Below, piece after piece: positions 22,741 through 35,110 of a stretch of 64,000 nt of DNA; the stretch's first letter is position 1, and each line of letters opens with the position of its first letter. The stretch is from Panorpa germanica. Taxonomy: Eukaryota; Arthropoda; Insecta; Mecoptera; Panorpidae. The stretch lies in the NCBI GenBank assembly GCA_963678705.1, contig OY783203.1, positions 25,650,535 to 25,714,534 of the forward strand, given 5' to 3'. The notes below the pieces were generated by a model. It worked only from the letters and a program-made list of their open reading frames with translations. It was not told where the DNA came from and made no database searches. A program made the translations under genes and the position numbers.

Positions 22741-23300
22741 TTCGCCGCGGCTTGGACGGTGCCACGAATCCGATAAATTCAATTTTCAATAACTCTGCTG
22801 CAAAAATCTAACTGAATTTGAGCTATGACCTTGATTATGGTGACTTTGAGGGCATCGGTCGATTGCAGCTTATTAGCATAGACCTACGACATCAGAAAAC
22901 ACCAGAAAAAGTCTAGTGGGATCAAATCAAACGATCTTGGTGGCAAATTCACATCACTCCGCGGGAGTTTACCATATGTAGCGCCGTTCTGCTGAAACCA
23001 CATGTCGTCCACGTTCATATCGTTCAATTTGGGCCAAAAGAAATTAGTTATCATGAATATGTAGTACTTGACCAATGACGCCACCAGCTCAAAATCCGCA
23101 ACGAACATTAACTTTTTGTGAATGTATTGCCACTTGGTGAACCTCGTGTAGGGTGACATCGTCCCATATACAGTAATTTGGTTGTTAACATAGCCATTCA
23201 TCCAAAAATGCGGATCGTTGCTAAAGATAATTTTTCGAAATTTCGCATTTTTCATTTTAATAATAAAGTTTTATCATTTGTGTAACTTGTCATGGTGATT
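22741..23300 (-). pseudogene. mariner-like transposase remnant, second lineage
   Basis: The minus-strand protein begins near 23258 with KNAKFRKIIFSNDPHFWMNG (a decayed FSDEAHF-type first motif). It continues with WPKLNDMNVDDMWFQQNGAT (the second catalytic Asp replaced by Asn) and VNLPPRSFDLIPLDFFWC (third motif), then YANKLQSTDALK and VIENINLSD to about 22741, after a stop. This order is that of the mariner-like DDE_3 elements common in insects. Catalytic residues are lost and stops are present. It differs from the copy at 15814 and is closest to the fragment at 41755. Confidence 0.8.
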
Positions 23301-24159
23301 TGGTATCAGTGACTGAATAATATACAACAGATTTGACAGATACCGTCAAAACAACATGGCCGCCACAGTCTCTCACCATCGACCCACCCCTGTTGGAAGA
23401 CCCTATATACACGCTACTGACAGGACAGTGGGAATGTCTCATTTTTATTCAGTTTACCAAATAACAACACGTAAATCATCGGCATGTACTTTTTACTGAA
23501 AAGAGCCCTATCTGGAAGTTCTCTGGATGGGGGTCCAAATGAAAATATGTTTATATTGATTTAATGCTCTGTGCTGCACACATACACACACAGCTACACG
23601 TAATGTTGATTAAACATCTAGATGATAAAATATGATAAAAACAAACATTACTGTACATTTTCATGTTTTCAACTTTTATTACCCTGTACGCGCCGTTCCA
23701 CATCGTTGAATACTTTTTGGTACAATTAATATTGTTTGTACAACATAATTTGATGAAGTACGAGTATGTAGCTATATTTTCCGCTCAACATTTTATCTAG
23801 CGCCAGCCTACTACTTACGACTTTTTGAGTAGAGTGTATTCGAGTTAGGCCTGTCCCACTATGCAGGCGTATTTAAGCGACGGTGCATTTGGACGTAAAT
23901 TAGCAGCTTGGTTGAGCGGCTAGAACTCTCAAAGCAAACCGACTCCTGTGTTATTTGCATGTGTTGTGTCACAATACAAATATACCACGTAACGATACGA
24001 GAGTACGCCAAGTCAAAGATGTGTACTGTGTGTAGCATAATTTGTTATGAGAGCAAACTTTTACTTTAATTTTTATCGATACACCACTGTTCCCTTCCAG
24101 TCTGAGCCGGTTAATGGCATTTATAAGGTAGGGGTTGGTTTACTGTTGTAGCAGGCCCT
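23301..24159. other. No recognised feature
   Basis: The left part (23301-23430) may still belong to the mariner-like element. The rest is AT-rich with no ORF. Confidence 0.3.
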
Positions 24160-24638
24160 TTTTTGCTGTATAACTTTGTATTCGTAAAAGATAGAAAGGT
24201 GAAATTTTGTATGTACGCAATACGCTATTGAATTCAAACATATTTCAAAATTTTATAAAAGGGGTCCTGAGAAATTTAGGGGGCCCGGTAGGAAACTTTT
24301 ATAATTGAATATAATATTAAAAAAAAAAAAAAAATTCAAAATTTTATTTAGGGGCACGGGGGTGGTTTTTGTCGAGGGTGAAAATTATGCTAGAAGGTTG
24401 AAATTTTGTATATAGGCTAACTTTGGTATCTAATTTACAAATCGAAAAAAATTGCAAATTTTGAAAAAGAATTAGATTAAAAAACGAATAAATTGAATAT
24501 ATTTTTAATTTTGTTGAAAAAAATATATTTTTTTAGTCAGTTTATATAAAAAATTATATTTCAATTTAAAAATGGAATTAAAATTTAAAATGAAATTCAA
24601 ATCACACACAAAAGACAGTCAAAGGGGGTAAACTCTAG
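24160..24638. repeat. Half copy of fold-back element FB2
   Basis: The loop sequence (TATTCGTAAAAGATAGAAAG) followed by one arm: GGGGCACGGGGGTGG, GAAATTTTGTATATAGGCTA and AATATATTTTTTTAGTCAGT, ending GGGGGTAAACTCTAG at 24638. The first arm is absent. Confidence 0.75.
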
Positions 24639-24639
24639 T

Positions 24640-25414
24640 ATATATATATAAGACAATATCTCCAATGTTATTAGGAATTGTAAATTTTTAATCAATCTTA
24701 TGTGTTGCTCTGAAAACAAAGACTTCTATTTTAGTAATTTACATTCACATTATAATAAATAATTACAGTGTTTAACTTAAATCATACTATCATACCTGAA
24801 ATCAAATAAACGACATTTAAAGTTTATTATTTAAATTGTCAATTCCTTTTTATCTAATTTTATTATAACTTAACATTATGCATAGTGAGTTCTGTCAACT
24901 TAAATATCAACTGTGTTGGCCGTTATTCCTCAAACGTCATCTATAGAGTACATAAGCATATGGTCACTGTTTTATCGACAGATGAGCTTTGTACCAACTA
25001 AAGAATTTCTTTACATATATATTAAAAATGTAATCCCCCTCGTCATCACTATGACACTCAGGACGGAGCATCCGCAGGCGTCCTTGTGTTCAGCGTTCTA
25101 GTGCAATGGCTGCACTTGATTTACGAGTATGACTGTAATTTGATCCTTTTCTTTGTTTCTTCCTGTTTTTTGCATGCTTGCTTTTTCAGCTTATTGGATG
25201 TTACATCAGAATTGCAGACCCTTGTATGTTTTCCCTTTTATAAGTACATAGCAGTAGAAGACATTAATATTAAATTAGAAAGAGGGTTGCATTGAATACA
25301 GCGGATACAAGATTGACTTGAATATGTTTTAATGAATACGGCAGAAGAAACCATTATTTATAGTCTTACTGCTGTATTTAAACCACATTACTATTCTTTG
25401 TGCTTTTTTTTATT
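24640..25414. other. No recognised feature
   Basis: Three plus-strand ORFs of 60-70 codons (24913-25517) have no recognisable content. No shared repeat is seen. Confidence 0.3.
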
Positions 25415-26378
25415 TATACAGGGTGCCCAAAATTCAACGATAAGCCGGCACCAGAAGGTGGTCCTGCTCATGACTAGACAAGAAAAAGAGAAAAAAATTT
25501 TATCTCATTTTGTTTAGGAATTAGAAAAAAAAAAAAAAAAAATTTTCTTAGAAAATTGAAACACCTTAAGATGTTTTTAACTACCATGACCACAATTTTT
25601 AAAATATTTCTGATTTTTTTTTTGTATCGGCAACCTAAATAGCACTGCTATCCATCACAACCATTAAAACTCCCAGAATGCTAGTAGTTTTTACACAAAA
25701 TTCAATCAAAATTATTTTTTTTCCTAAATTTTTTAAAGATTTTTACTTTCAGTCAACTTTAACTGATCGTGGTGTAAAAAAAAAGTATGAACACTACTAT
25801 GGCAAGTATTTTTAAAACTCGCGCAACTCTTCAGGATTCCAAAATGGTATAATACTCCAGGAAAACTAGCAATAAACAATATGGTTCTTGTTTAGAAATA
25901 GTATGCATAATATTTTTTTATTGCTAGTTTTCCTGGAGTATTATACCATTTTGGAATCCTGAAGAGTTGCGCCAATTTTTTAAAAAAACTTGCCATAGTA
26001 GTGTTCGTGCTTTTTTTTTACACCACGTTGAGTTAAAGTTGACTGAAAGTAAAAATCTTTAAAAATTTTAGGAAAAAAATTAATTTCGATTAAATTTTGT
26101 GTAAAAACTACTAGCATTCTGGGAGTTTTAATGGTTGTGATGGATAGCAGTGCTATTTAGGTTGCCGACACAAAAATAAAATCAGATATATTTTAAAAAT
26201 TGTGGTCATGGTAGTTAAAAACATCTTAAGGTGTTTCAATTTTCGAAAAAAAAAATTTTTTTTTTCTAATTCATAAACAAAATGAGATAAAATTTTTTTT
26301 TCTCTTTTTCTTGTGTAGTCATGAGCAGGACCACCTTCTGGTGCCGGCTTATCGTTGAATTTTGGGACACCCTGTATA
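25415..26378. mobile_element. Fold-back element FB1 (964-bp near-perfect palindrome)
   Basis: TATACAGGGTG... at the left and ...CACCCTGTATA at the right. The arms (about 25415-25876 and 25916-26378) are nearly identical inverted copies of about 460 bp around a loop of about 40 bp. Examples: TAAGCCGGCACCAGAAGGTG faces CACCTTCTGGTGCCGGCTTA, and AAAATGGTATAATACTCCAG faces CTGGAGTATTATACCATTTT. Differences are mainly A/T-run lengths. No coding capacity. A single arm occurs at 11776. Confidence 0.93.
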
Positions 26379-27699
26379 ACTGATTTGTCTTTTCCTTATT
26401 TCACTGTTTGATTTGGCATGTTTGTTTTAATTGCAATGTATTTATCAATAATATAAAATGGACTTGGAAAGTCATTTGGGGTATGTTGTGTATTTGTATT
26501 TGCACCGTCAATCTAAAGCTTAGACACGATTGGGTTTTAATTCCATATACTAAGACGTACTCAGCACACACTTCGGATTAATTCGTCGCGGTCTTCTCAG
26601 TTTACATGCAGTACTTAACTCGGCCAAGAACGGTTTTATACTGTTATATTTATATATATTTTCTTGTTAATGCATGTTCAAAAATATACGGTGACAGCTG
26701 CATATGCTTTCTAAGAGATGCGCCGACAATAGCATATGGCTTTTGCGGAATTAATTCCGTGGTGCGTGTCTCTACATTCAAATATATATGTTCTACAGAG
26801 ATTTCTGTAGCAAATCACAGGTTTTTTTTCCGCCCAGAATGGTTACCACGGGCGCTAAAGGAATGTGCATTAAAACATAGCACTGGATATTTTAATTCCA
26901 AATAGGTCAATTGTAAATCATTTACGTCCTTTTAGACCGGTCTATGAAACACATAATAATATCAAAAAAGGAAGTTTGAGCTACGCTTATAAAACGACCA
27001 TCGCAAATTTCATAAAACGCTTGGAAAATAAGCTAGCGGCAAGATAATTTCAATGCTTAGTTATTCGTTTAGTATTGTATTGCATTTAAGTATAGCAGCA
27101 ATTTCTGTCTATGCCAGCGATTGAAGCCTCAAAAAATAAGGCAAAAATGAAAAACTGGGAAATACAATAAGATCAATGAAAATATGTATTAATTAAATTC
27201 TTCAAAAATGAATATAAAAAGTTAGAATAAGAAATGAGAAATGTTAATTTAATTTGTAAATCGCGTAAAGATTTCGGTTACATCTCAACCAGGGCTAAAT
27301 ACGTACAGTTATAGGGCATCTTACACAACTGAAAAGCGGCTTTCTGATTACTTTTCGAGCTTGGTTTACGCACTAGATTGAGCTGTGGATCTCTTTAAAT
27401 TGCGAAGGAGGCTGAATGAATGGCGGGGCATTTCTACATCTTCACGCCAACAGTGAAGTACACATTGAATTTCATAACAATGTAGATCCGTTATTTATTT
27501 TTTAACATTTAATACTTATTATTTATTTTAATACGGAACTACAAATGGCACAGTCGGAATGAACTATTTCAGCGCCATAAACTAAGATTACCATTAGCTA
27601 TTACATTATTACTTTACTTATTATTTATTTTTTTACTGTTTTTTCCATTGGGCACTACATTCTTCTGCCTTAAATCATTAAATTACATATCATTGTGCT
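26379..27699. other. No recognised feature
   Basis: A 99-codon plus ORF (26606-26905) shows no domain. I see no shared repeat in this stretch. Confidence 0.3.
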
Positions 27700-27834
27700 C
27701 AGGCTCGCATTTGAGGGAGACCAGGCCCCGACTGCCCCGGGGCCTCCACAATAGAGATCAAATCACTAAAGTTTTGAAAGACTTGACGGAAAAAAATTGT
27801 TCCTTTTATTTATTTTTAAAATACTCCGGCCCTG
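27700..27834 (-). mobile_element. hAT MITE family Q, copy Q2
   Basis: A 135-bp reverse copy of Q1. Left end CAGGCTCGCATTTGAGGG; the right end in complement is CAGGGCCGGAGTATTTT. The flanks ATTGTGCT (27692-27699) and ATTGCGCT (27835-27842) match at 7 of 8 positions. It shares the AGGAACAATT core with Q1. Confidence 0.85.
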
Positions 27835-27879
27835 ATTGCGCTTAATTACATTTGTGATCCTTAGTATATCTAAACATTC

Positions 27880-28420
27880 TCACTTCTTCCAGAAAAAATA
27901 AATAAAAACAGAACATGAAAATTTAAACCCCTACTGCTTCACTCTTCCTGCTACTCTCCCTCCTGTTTCTACTCTACCATTCCTTCTCTTTCCTCGCTCT
28001 TTTCTCTATTTTTGTCATCCACCTCTTTCCTTCACTGCCTCCCTTTAATAACTGCACAATATTCTTTTCGCTTTTTTCCTTTTTCTCACATAAAAACTTA
28101 TTGTGCTCCAGCGTTTCTATCTCCGTTCCGCAAACCCTGCACATCCTTTGCTCTCTATTTGCCCAGTATCTGCTTCCTTTCTCTTCGTTTCCCAATCTGA
28201 ATCTTGCGATTATTCTCATGTTTCATGTGTCCATTTCTCTTATGTATTCTGATATCTCTTTCTCCCAAATCCTCTTGTATCTTTCATTAAGTTTGCTATT
28301 CTCAATTTTTTCCATTCTTTCCTGTTGTTCTATCTCTGTCTCTGCTCCTTAGCTCCTCTTCCACACTTGTGCTTTCTTCTCTCTGCCTCCTCTGTCGCCA
28401 TTCCATTCCTATCAAAATAA
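27880..28420 (-). mobile_element. LINE 3' fragment (GNEEKG family)
   Basis: The minus-strand peptide, read from about 28300 down, contains RYKRIWEKEISEYIREMD, then after a stop RIIARFRLGNEEKGSRYW, the knuckle CRVCGTEIETLEHNKFLC (C-x2-C-x7-H-x4-C) and LLKGGSEGKRWMTKIEKR. This is the C terminus of a Jockey/R1-type LINE ORF2. The plus-strand S/L/F-rich ORFs are shadows. Confidence 0.8.
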
Positions 28421-28789
28421 TCCTTTCTCTTTTTCTTCTACTTTATTATACATTATTTTTAGTCTTCCCTGAAAATTCTTTTGTTTATATAAGATTTTCA
28501 AGTGTGAAATATTTTCTTTTCGACAATAACGTCAATCTCTATAAGGCTCGGGTCCAGAGACTAATTCCAATGGTGTTAAAGAGTGTCAGAATTATACACG
28601 AACAGCGATAAAAAAGTCATTGTTGTCTGCAAAAAATATCCGTGATTTGTATTCAATTTAATTTAACTAAAATCAAAATAATGAGCTTTGACATCTGAAA
28701 ACCTCAATTGCGACTCTTTAATATGAAACCACATCACGTCTTCAAAACTTACAACGAAGGAAATTTGAATTAGAGATTTTAATTAGTTT

Positions 28790-28862
28790 AGTTTAGTAAA
28801 GGCCAACATACTGCGAGGTCGTCGGTGATAAGATGAAAGATATATTAAATAAACAACGTAAT
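28790..28862 (+). repeat. SINE 3' tail fragment
   Basis: GAGGTCGTCGGTGATAAGAT and ATATTAAATAAACAACG resemble the SINE tail. Weak match. Confidence 0.45.
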
Positions 28863-30195
28863 AAAATACGAAATGCGGAAAAATTGACGGTAAATTTATC
28901 TAACTTATTATTTCGTATTCATCCCTTAACAATAAAATACACGTCGTATACCCATAAACAGGTATAAATACATTTCACAACATTCCTTTTGACCATCTGA
29001 GGTTTAAATGACGTTAACAAATTTTGCGTTAAAATAAGACGAAGATTATGGTTTCATTTAGTATCAGACGAGGGTCATATAATAACGTTTAGGATGAGAC
29101 GAGGTTCACTTTACTGTTTTTAGGATGGAAAAAGGACCAAAGATCCATTTTAGGATGAGGATAGGTCTAAAATTTTGACTCGGGAACCTAGTGTAAGAAA
29201 AATTTCTCCGAAACCACATGTGCAAATATAAGTAAACCTTTTTATTTACTTTTGCAATACACCACAATAAAAACTGCACTCTACCGGAAGTTAAAAAAAG
29301 GACAAAAAGACAGATATTTTTTCTTAACAGGGAACAGTGTAGTTTAGCTCTTCACGGTATGATTTTAATTGTTTTTACTATAACCCATTCATCCAGATGG
29401 ACTTCCCTAAGACGAGTAGCACGTTCCAACCACTTATTTTCCACCTGGTGGTGACTGGTGGTATCATTGTGTACTATATTTAACACATGCGTATGCTTAT
29501 ACCGAACCAACACTAACTTTATTTGCACCCTTTTCATTTTGTTCCGTATTTATCCTCTCCACGTAGTCCGTCTCTCCCCTTCACTTCACTCCCGCAACTA
29601 ACTTAACCTTCCTTATCAATTTAGTTCCCTATTACACGGCTATTTACCTCTTTTTGAGCTACCTCATACTCCACCTCTCCCTTCCCCACTGTCCTTATTG
29701 TACAGCCACCACTTAATTGAAGAATTCATTCCACTCCAGTCGAGTTTAGCATTGTCGATTCTTAAAACTAAAATGTTTTATGGGTGGTGAGGCGGATCGT
29801 GGGGTGAGGGAGTTAGTTTGTACAAATAACATTTGAAAAAAAATGTGATATATATGGTATGTGTATATATATATAAAAGGTAGTATATTCCGGAAATAAA
29901 ACTATAGGCCGTCAAATTCATATTTCCAAACTCTCACGGACGTTATTATCTGGTTGGCGAACTCTTACAGAAAGCAGAGACGAACTAGGCCTAAGGAGCA
30001 GGAAGAAAGGAAATGGAAGAAGTTACAGTCTTCGGTAATGAAGGATGTATAATTCAATATATTATGAACTAATCTTTCACTTTCTTTATTTAAATGATTC
30101 TATCAAACAAATTCATAAAAAGCGTAATGCATAACGGTCACGGAAGCAAACCTATCTCCATTACTCATCTGATGCATGTCCCCGGTCCAGTGCAA
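28863..30195. other. No recognised gene; degenerate AGGATGAGAC-type repeats at 29040-29170
   Basis: Between 29040 and 29170 a loose tandem pattern (AGGATGAGACGAGG, AGGATGGAAAAAGG, AGGATGAGGATAGG) recurs about every 45 bp. The rest shows nothing recognisable; the 61-codon minus ORF has no domain. Confidence 0.35.
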
Positions 30196-30737
30196 ATGGG
30201 CTTGTGTCCTCATTTTTTAGTGGTCTATTTTTAAATTGTTGATTGAAATTGATGCTAATAAATGTGTATTGGCGTGTCTATTTTATTAAATATCTAAATG
30301 TTGACGGAGATATAGCAATTAAAAATTTGAATTGTAGTTTTAGCGCTAAAGATGGTCGGCCATTTGTATGACGTGAAATGTATTTTATATGTCAGTTATT
30401 TGTTGAGTAGGTCAGTGCTGTGGTAATGTTTTGTAGCTGTTGGTAGTCAAAATAATCAAGTCAAGTTAAATAATAAGTTTTTATTCTATTTAATCCAATT
30501 ACGGCAGATATAATATTGGAATTTTATAGTTTCTTGAAATAGCTGTAAATAATATTTGATATTTTGATATATAAATATACATAGCAGAGATTTATGAGCT
30601 GTAAGGTTGATAACCTATAAACTTGTTAGAGTTCTGTCAAGAATATATCTCTTTTACGCTCTGTTGTATAAAAGAGATAGCAACTAGCGATTGTGAGATC
30701 ACATGCAGTTGGAATGTTGTATAACGTTCAAGCCCAT
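30196..30737 (+). mobile_element. Family A TIR element, copy A2 with internal deletion (542 bp)
   Basis: Starts ATGGGCTTGTGTCCTC and ends CAAGCCCAT. The right-hand ~90-170 bp present in A4 are deleted between ATAACGTT and CAAGCCCAT, leaving the terminal bases. It shares the TCTTTTACGCTCTGTTGTAT segment with A6 only, so A2 and A6 form a subfamily. Confidence 0.83.
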
Positions 30738-31744
30738 TGTTATTGAATTCATTTGATGCATTGCGAGCAATGGCTTCTATGCTGATTTTTCAACGCGTAA
30801 CTTTATACCGAGCTCTATTATCTTAAATTATAATTGATAATGTGTAAGTATAGCTTTGAAATGAACCTTACGTAATGTCGTTTTCTTAAGAAAAAAGTAT
30901 ACCCTTGTTTTACATTTTCCTTTAACTTTTAGTACAGTGCAAATATTTTTGTGTTCTATTGAAAAATTTATGGCCTGTGTACCAGGGTATAGAGAAAATG
31001 GAAAGTGAATTTTTTCTTTAATAGATAAGTCAGACTAATTTCATAGCTTTTTAACCCTGTCATCCTCATTGTTACGTCTTGTCACATCTTTTGAATGCCC
31101 CCTGTTCGACATCACACATTATTTTATTTTTTGATTTTGTTCTTTCATTTTCCTTAAAAGCCGAATATTGAGATTAAATGTAGATTATAACACTTGCGTT
31201 TTGTTGCACTTTGTTAATTCTCTCTTAGCCCCCCATTTGCATGTGACGTAATGAATGGATGCCGTAATGTTACGAAATATAAGTAAGAAAATATATTTTA
31301 GAAGAAAATCCTAAATTTTTCCCCTAGTTACACACCTGGAGTAGATCGTTGTACAGTGCCGAAGCTCTCAGCCAATCTTCTACCTCTCAATAAATGAATA
31401 AAATGTTAGTGGAAACTTAAAGGTTTTCCTTTTTTGTGGAGAAAACCCTATAAGTCCCATTCTACGCAGTAACCATATAAAAAACACACCCACACACAAT
31501 TCACCACGCCATACTCACAATTCCAAATGTCGAACGACATTCGGAAGTCGTGCACGCACGCCTGCCCCTTGATCCTGATTGAATTGATAACAAATTAAAT
31601 GGAACAAAGAATTAATGAATTAAATTGTTACATCGTAATCGAATGAGTAGACTTGGTATCTGATGAGCCGTATAAAGCCGAATAAAGTAAGTAAGGAAAT
31701 TAGCAGTCATTTATTTGTGTTCCGTGGTTAATTAAATTGAATGA
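30738..31744. other. Mostly unassigned; family X fragment at about 31050-31270
   Basis: CATTGTTACGTCTTGTCACA and CATTTGCATGTGACGTAATG followed by AATGGATG resemble parts of the repeat at 33060-33240. The match is interrupted by unrelated sequence. No gene seen. Confidence 0.35.
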
Positions 31745-31930
31745 ATACGAGTAAAGTAATAGGTCAGACTTCTGCGTCTTCCGGTTCGATCCCAGGTTTA
31801 TTTTATTATTTTCTTACTTAATAAATTGCGGCTGCATCATACCTAATATTCCCAAGATAGTAGGAGATTGTCGGTGATAAGACTCAGCATCGAAAATATA
31901 GGCCAAAGTTAAATAAATTAAATGTAAAAA
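31745..31930 (+). repeat. tRNA-derived SINE
   Basis: GTCAGACTTCTGCGTCTTCC, B-box-like GGTTCGATCCC (31781-31791), then the tail GATAAGACTCAGCATCGAAA and AAGTTAAATAAATTAAATG. The middle is shortened. Confidence 0.72.
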
Positions 31931-32204
31931 GTTATTTATTGGTTAATTTTATAACGAGAAAGGGAAAATATTTTTTTTAATTCAAATCTGGAAAATTCTA
32001 ATTGCAATTAAATTGAAAATAGTTTAATACATTAGAGTACTTATGGTCTAACTGAGGTTAGTAATAAAACACAATATATGTCAAATGCCACCAAAATATT
32101 GCGTTTCTTATTGATTTAAAATGACCGCTCTTATTGAAAAATCCTATAGAATACAATCATCAATATTTTTTATATTAAGTCAGATAACATAAAACTCTAT
32201 TTGT

Positions 32205-32440
32205 AGTCCACATATATGAGACCGCAACACAACTATAATTCCATAATTCGGTCGACATCGGGTTCCTTCAGGTTCTTACGAGTGTCTTCGGATGTTCGAA
32301 TAAATATCATTTGCGTAGTACGGAAAAATAATTTGATATCTCCCAACAAAAAAGTACCTAGCCTCTACCAGGTCTTTTTCTTAAGGTCGCTCAGTTTGGG
32401 ATATCAGGTAGTGTTTAACAAACAAACAATTTTAAACTTC
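32205..32440 (+). repeat. Family V repeat, copy V1
   Basis: TATAATTCCATAATTCGGTC, TCGGGTTCCTTCAGGTTCTT, TTCGAATAAATATCA, CTACCAGGTCTTTTTCTTA and GATATCAGGTAGTG all occur in the complement at 59690-59910 in the same order. The family is not identified. Confidence 0.7.
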
Positions 32441-32499
32441 AAAATAATATTTGGTTGGTAGTGAATTTTGTATGGTGGCTCGAAAACGGCTCCATGCAT

Positions 32500-33025
32500 C
32501 TTAATGAAAATTTCCTATTTCGTAGAGAAAAAAATTCTAAGACTTTTAGCGTCCCCGGATTTCCCCCTGAATTTCCTGGAAACCCGTAATTTTGGAAAAA
32601 CTGGAAAAAAGTGAGCCCTTTTTTGATGTATTACTTTTAATTCGTAAAAGATAGAAAGTTGAAATTTTGCATGTGTACTAAGGTAATCAGTGCTGACATT
32701 TCTCAAATAAAAAAAAATCAAAATTTCAAAATTTTATTGGGGGGCACGGAGGCAGTATTTGCCTAGAGTAAAAATTGTGCTAGAAAGTTGAAATTTTGTA
32801 TATAAGCTAACCTTGGTAACTTATTTACGAATCGAAAAAAAAATCCCAAATTTTGAAAAAAAGTTGGTCAAATAACGCATAAATTGAAAATATTTTATGT
32901 GTCAATGTATACTAGTATGTCTGCGAGTTTATTATTTCAATTTAAAAATAGAGTTAAATATGAAATGTAATTACGAATTATTTTATTGGATTCAAATTAT
33001 ATACGCCAAAAAGACGTCGCTTTGC
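32500..33025. repeat. Half copy of fold-back element FB2
   Basis: The loop (TAATTCGTAAAAGATAGAAA) plus one arm (GGGGCACGGAGGCAGT, AAATTTTGTATATAAGCTAA, TTTGAAAAAAAGTTGGTCAA), fading at about 33025 (CGCCAAAAAGACGTCG). The left part also includes CCGTAATTTTGGAAAAAC, as in the FB2 loop. Confidence 0.72.
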
Positions 33026-33054
33026 GTATAATGTTCATTTGGTTATGACACTTT

Positions 33055-33690
33055 TTAGCAGTTTTAATATTTTAGATTACATGTCACATCACAAAGCTTA
33101 TGACTCCTCCCCTCACATTGTTATATCTTGTGAATTATCGCAAGTATAAATCAAAGTACAAATTATTCTGCACCTCCTCTTCCCCCTTTGCGTGAGACGT
33201 AATTAATGGGTGGTTCCCTTTCAACAATATTTTGTAAAACATATAAAAATTAGCCGACATACTTTTACGTAGGTGAGTTAGGTTTTACGTACTATTTGCC
33301 TGTTTTGCTTGGTACCTGTAAAATAACCCTGGTTTCAAACTAGCAAGTACACATACCATCTTAACTACACTTTTATTACACAATTTACACAATTTTTGTT
33401 GTAAATTTTAAAACACTTCTAAAACATATTTTAGAACCAGGTATTGAAAATAATTGAGATCATAGTATATAATTATTTTCATAACATTCAGTGCATTTAA
33501 TAAAATTGTTTAACAAATTCAGACAAAAATTCATCTTAAAAGAAATTAATAACCGATTTTTATTAAAATTATGAACGTTTTTAACAATGTACATATTACA
33601 CTATATTTGTTTTCAAAATTTCAGCTTTGTTAAAACGAAGTAGGTCTGGGGGCTCTGGAGTTTACTCTATAATTAAGGGCAGTGAACCAC
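33055..33690. repeat. Family X repeat
   Basis: AACAATATTTTGTAAAACAT, GTAGGTGAGTTAGG, CAAGTACACATACCATCTTA and GCTCTGGAGTTTACTCTAT recur in shorter form at 54220-54445. CTTTGCGTGAGACGTAATTA recurs near 31240. An old dispersed repeat of unknown class. Confidence 0.5.
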
Positions 33691-34069
33691 AAAGCTCTAA
33701 AACTTTATAGTATATTGACGTTTTGCTAAATTAGTGTAAACTCCGGTCTCACTTTCATAAAACTTACTAACTACAACACCAACTAGAACTCAATCTCAAA
33801 CGAATGTCGAACCCGGTGGCCGCTATTCACCACAGTTTTTAGAATAACCAAATTTAATTCTAATTAAAAAAAGAAAAACGATTAATATAGTTTAGGTCAG
33901 TGCCGTATCATCCGTGGAGCAGTCATATGTTGTTGCAGTGGTAAGACTAGTATATTGACTGGAGAGTAAAAGGGAATCAAAAACAGTTTTTTTCGAAAAT
34001 CAGTAGTGAAAGGATCTTCTTTACAGACATTGCTCTGGGTTTATACTCTTGATATAACCCACTTTCTGT

Positions 34070-34418
34070 ATTTTGGGCTATTCTCCCAAAACCCCCAGGG
34101 CCTCGCTCTTGTAGGGGACTCACATTCTCGCGCAAAATCCCAAGTAGAAAAATACATTACTATATATGTATTTGAATCTGGAATCTCGCTCTTTAGAAAT
34201 CCCACTTGAATTACTGCGTATATCTTTTAAGGAATTCATGTACCTTAGTTAATCCTCATTAATACTTGTCGTCTTTGTGCTTGTTAACTTTTATAAATCT
34301 TCCAATATATAATTTTATTTCTCGTCAATTATCATCAAAAATACATAAATTATACAAAGAACAAGTGTCTCGCAAAGATCTGCAGCCTGGCGCCTCGCTA
34401 TGGCTAAGACCGCCCCTG
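34070..34418 (+). mobile_element. hAT MITE family H, copy H4 (5' TIR missing)
   Basis: Matches H1 from GGCCTCGCTCTT onward, with AAGTAGAAAAATACATTACT and TTGTCGTCTTTGTGCTTGTT. It has a single 25-bp unit (TCTCGCAAAGATCTGCAGCC) and ends at GCTAAGACCGCCCCTG (34418). Confidence 0.75.
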
Positions 34419-34664
34419 TTCGGTTACACTATTTGCGTTATTTTGTTCTGACTTTTACCAGTAAAGTAAATTATTTCACACAAATTCATGTGCAATTTGG
34501 GAAAATGCTAATGTGATATTCTGTACTATTTGAACATTTTCATCTCTCTGAAATTGATTGACGAAATGTTGAAAAGTTGTTTTAACGGGACAACGCCCAG
34601 GTATAAAATGTAACACTTTAATTAGCTTACATTGAAAGACAATTTCTACAGGCGTCCGCACTCG

Positions 34665-34925
34665 AAGTGGTACCAATTAAAAATACTGTAATTTTGTCAA
34701 TTTTGAATTTTTTATTTGAAAACTTCAGTATATCGTAAAAAAATTGTTATTGTTCAACGTAGCCACCTTTAGCGCAAATAATAGCATCAATCTGTCCAAG
34801 AAAGGTCTACATGCTGCTCGAATGTAGTCTTATGGTATTTTGTCTCATTCTCGGTGAAGAGCAATCTTTTAGGTGTCGATCGTCTCATATTTTTTAGTCA
34901 ATACTTTGGTATATGAAAAGTAGGA
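34665..34925 (-). pseudogene. Tc1/mariner-type transposase, C-terminal remnant
   Basis: The minus strand reads a KYETIDT-like segment near 34890, then DYIRAAC-like and DAIICAKGGYVEQ plus stop near 34755. The last motif matches DAIIHDKGG at the end of the better copy at 48460-48900. The shared sequence GTACCAATTAAAAATACTG beyond the stop is the 3' UTR of the same element. Stops and a frameshift are present. Confidence 0.65.
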
Positions 34926-35110
34926 AATGAACCTTGGAATTAGCCTCTAGCTAGCTAGTAAGTATAAAACTTGTAATATAGGACCCCGTTCGCCTGATTT
35001 GACTGCATAATTATTATTTTTCATTGGGGACATTTGAAGGAAATTTTCAAGTTGGTGCTCAAATGTCATTGAAGAATGTTGTCAAAAGCACAGTATTTTA
35101 TAAGTTTTAA
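34926..35110 (+). pseudogene. mariner-like transposase scrap (third catalytic motif)
   Basis: About 34979-35060 reads GPRSPDLTA, a stop, and FFIGDI, similar to the SPDLTP-x-DFFLWG region. It is too short and broken to place in a lineage. Confidence 0.45.

Noticed and set aside
25415-26378. FB1 palindrome as a microRNA gene
   Set aside because: The hairpin is far too long for a miRNA precursor; a long hairpin RNA would be the relevant class.
28101-28611. Plus-strand ORFs over the LINE fragment
   Set aside because: Shadows of the minus-strand LINE coding sequence.
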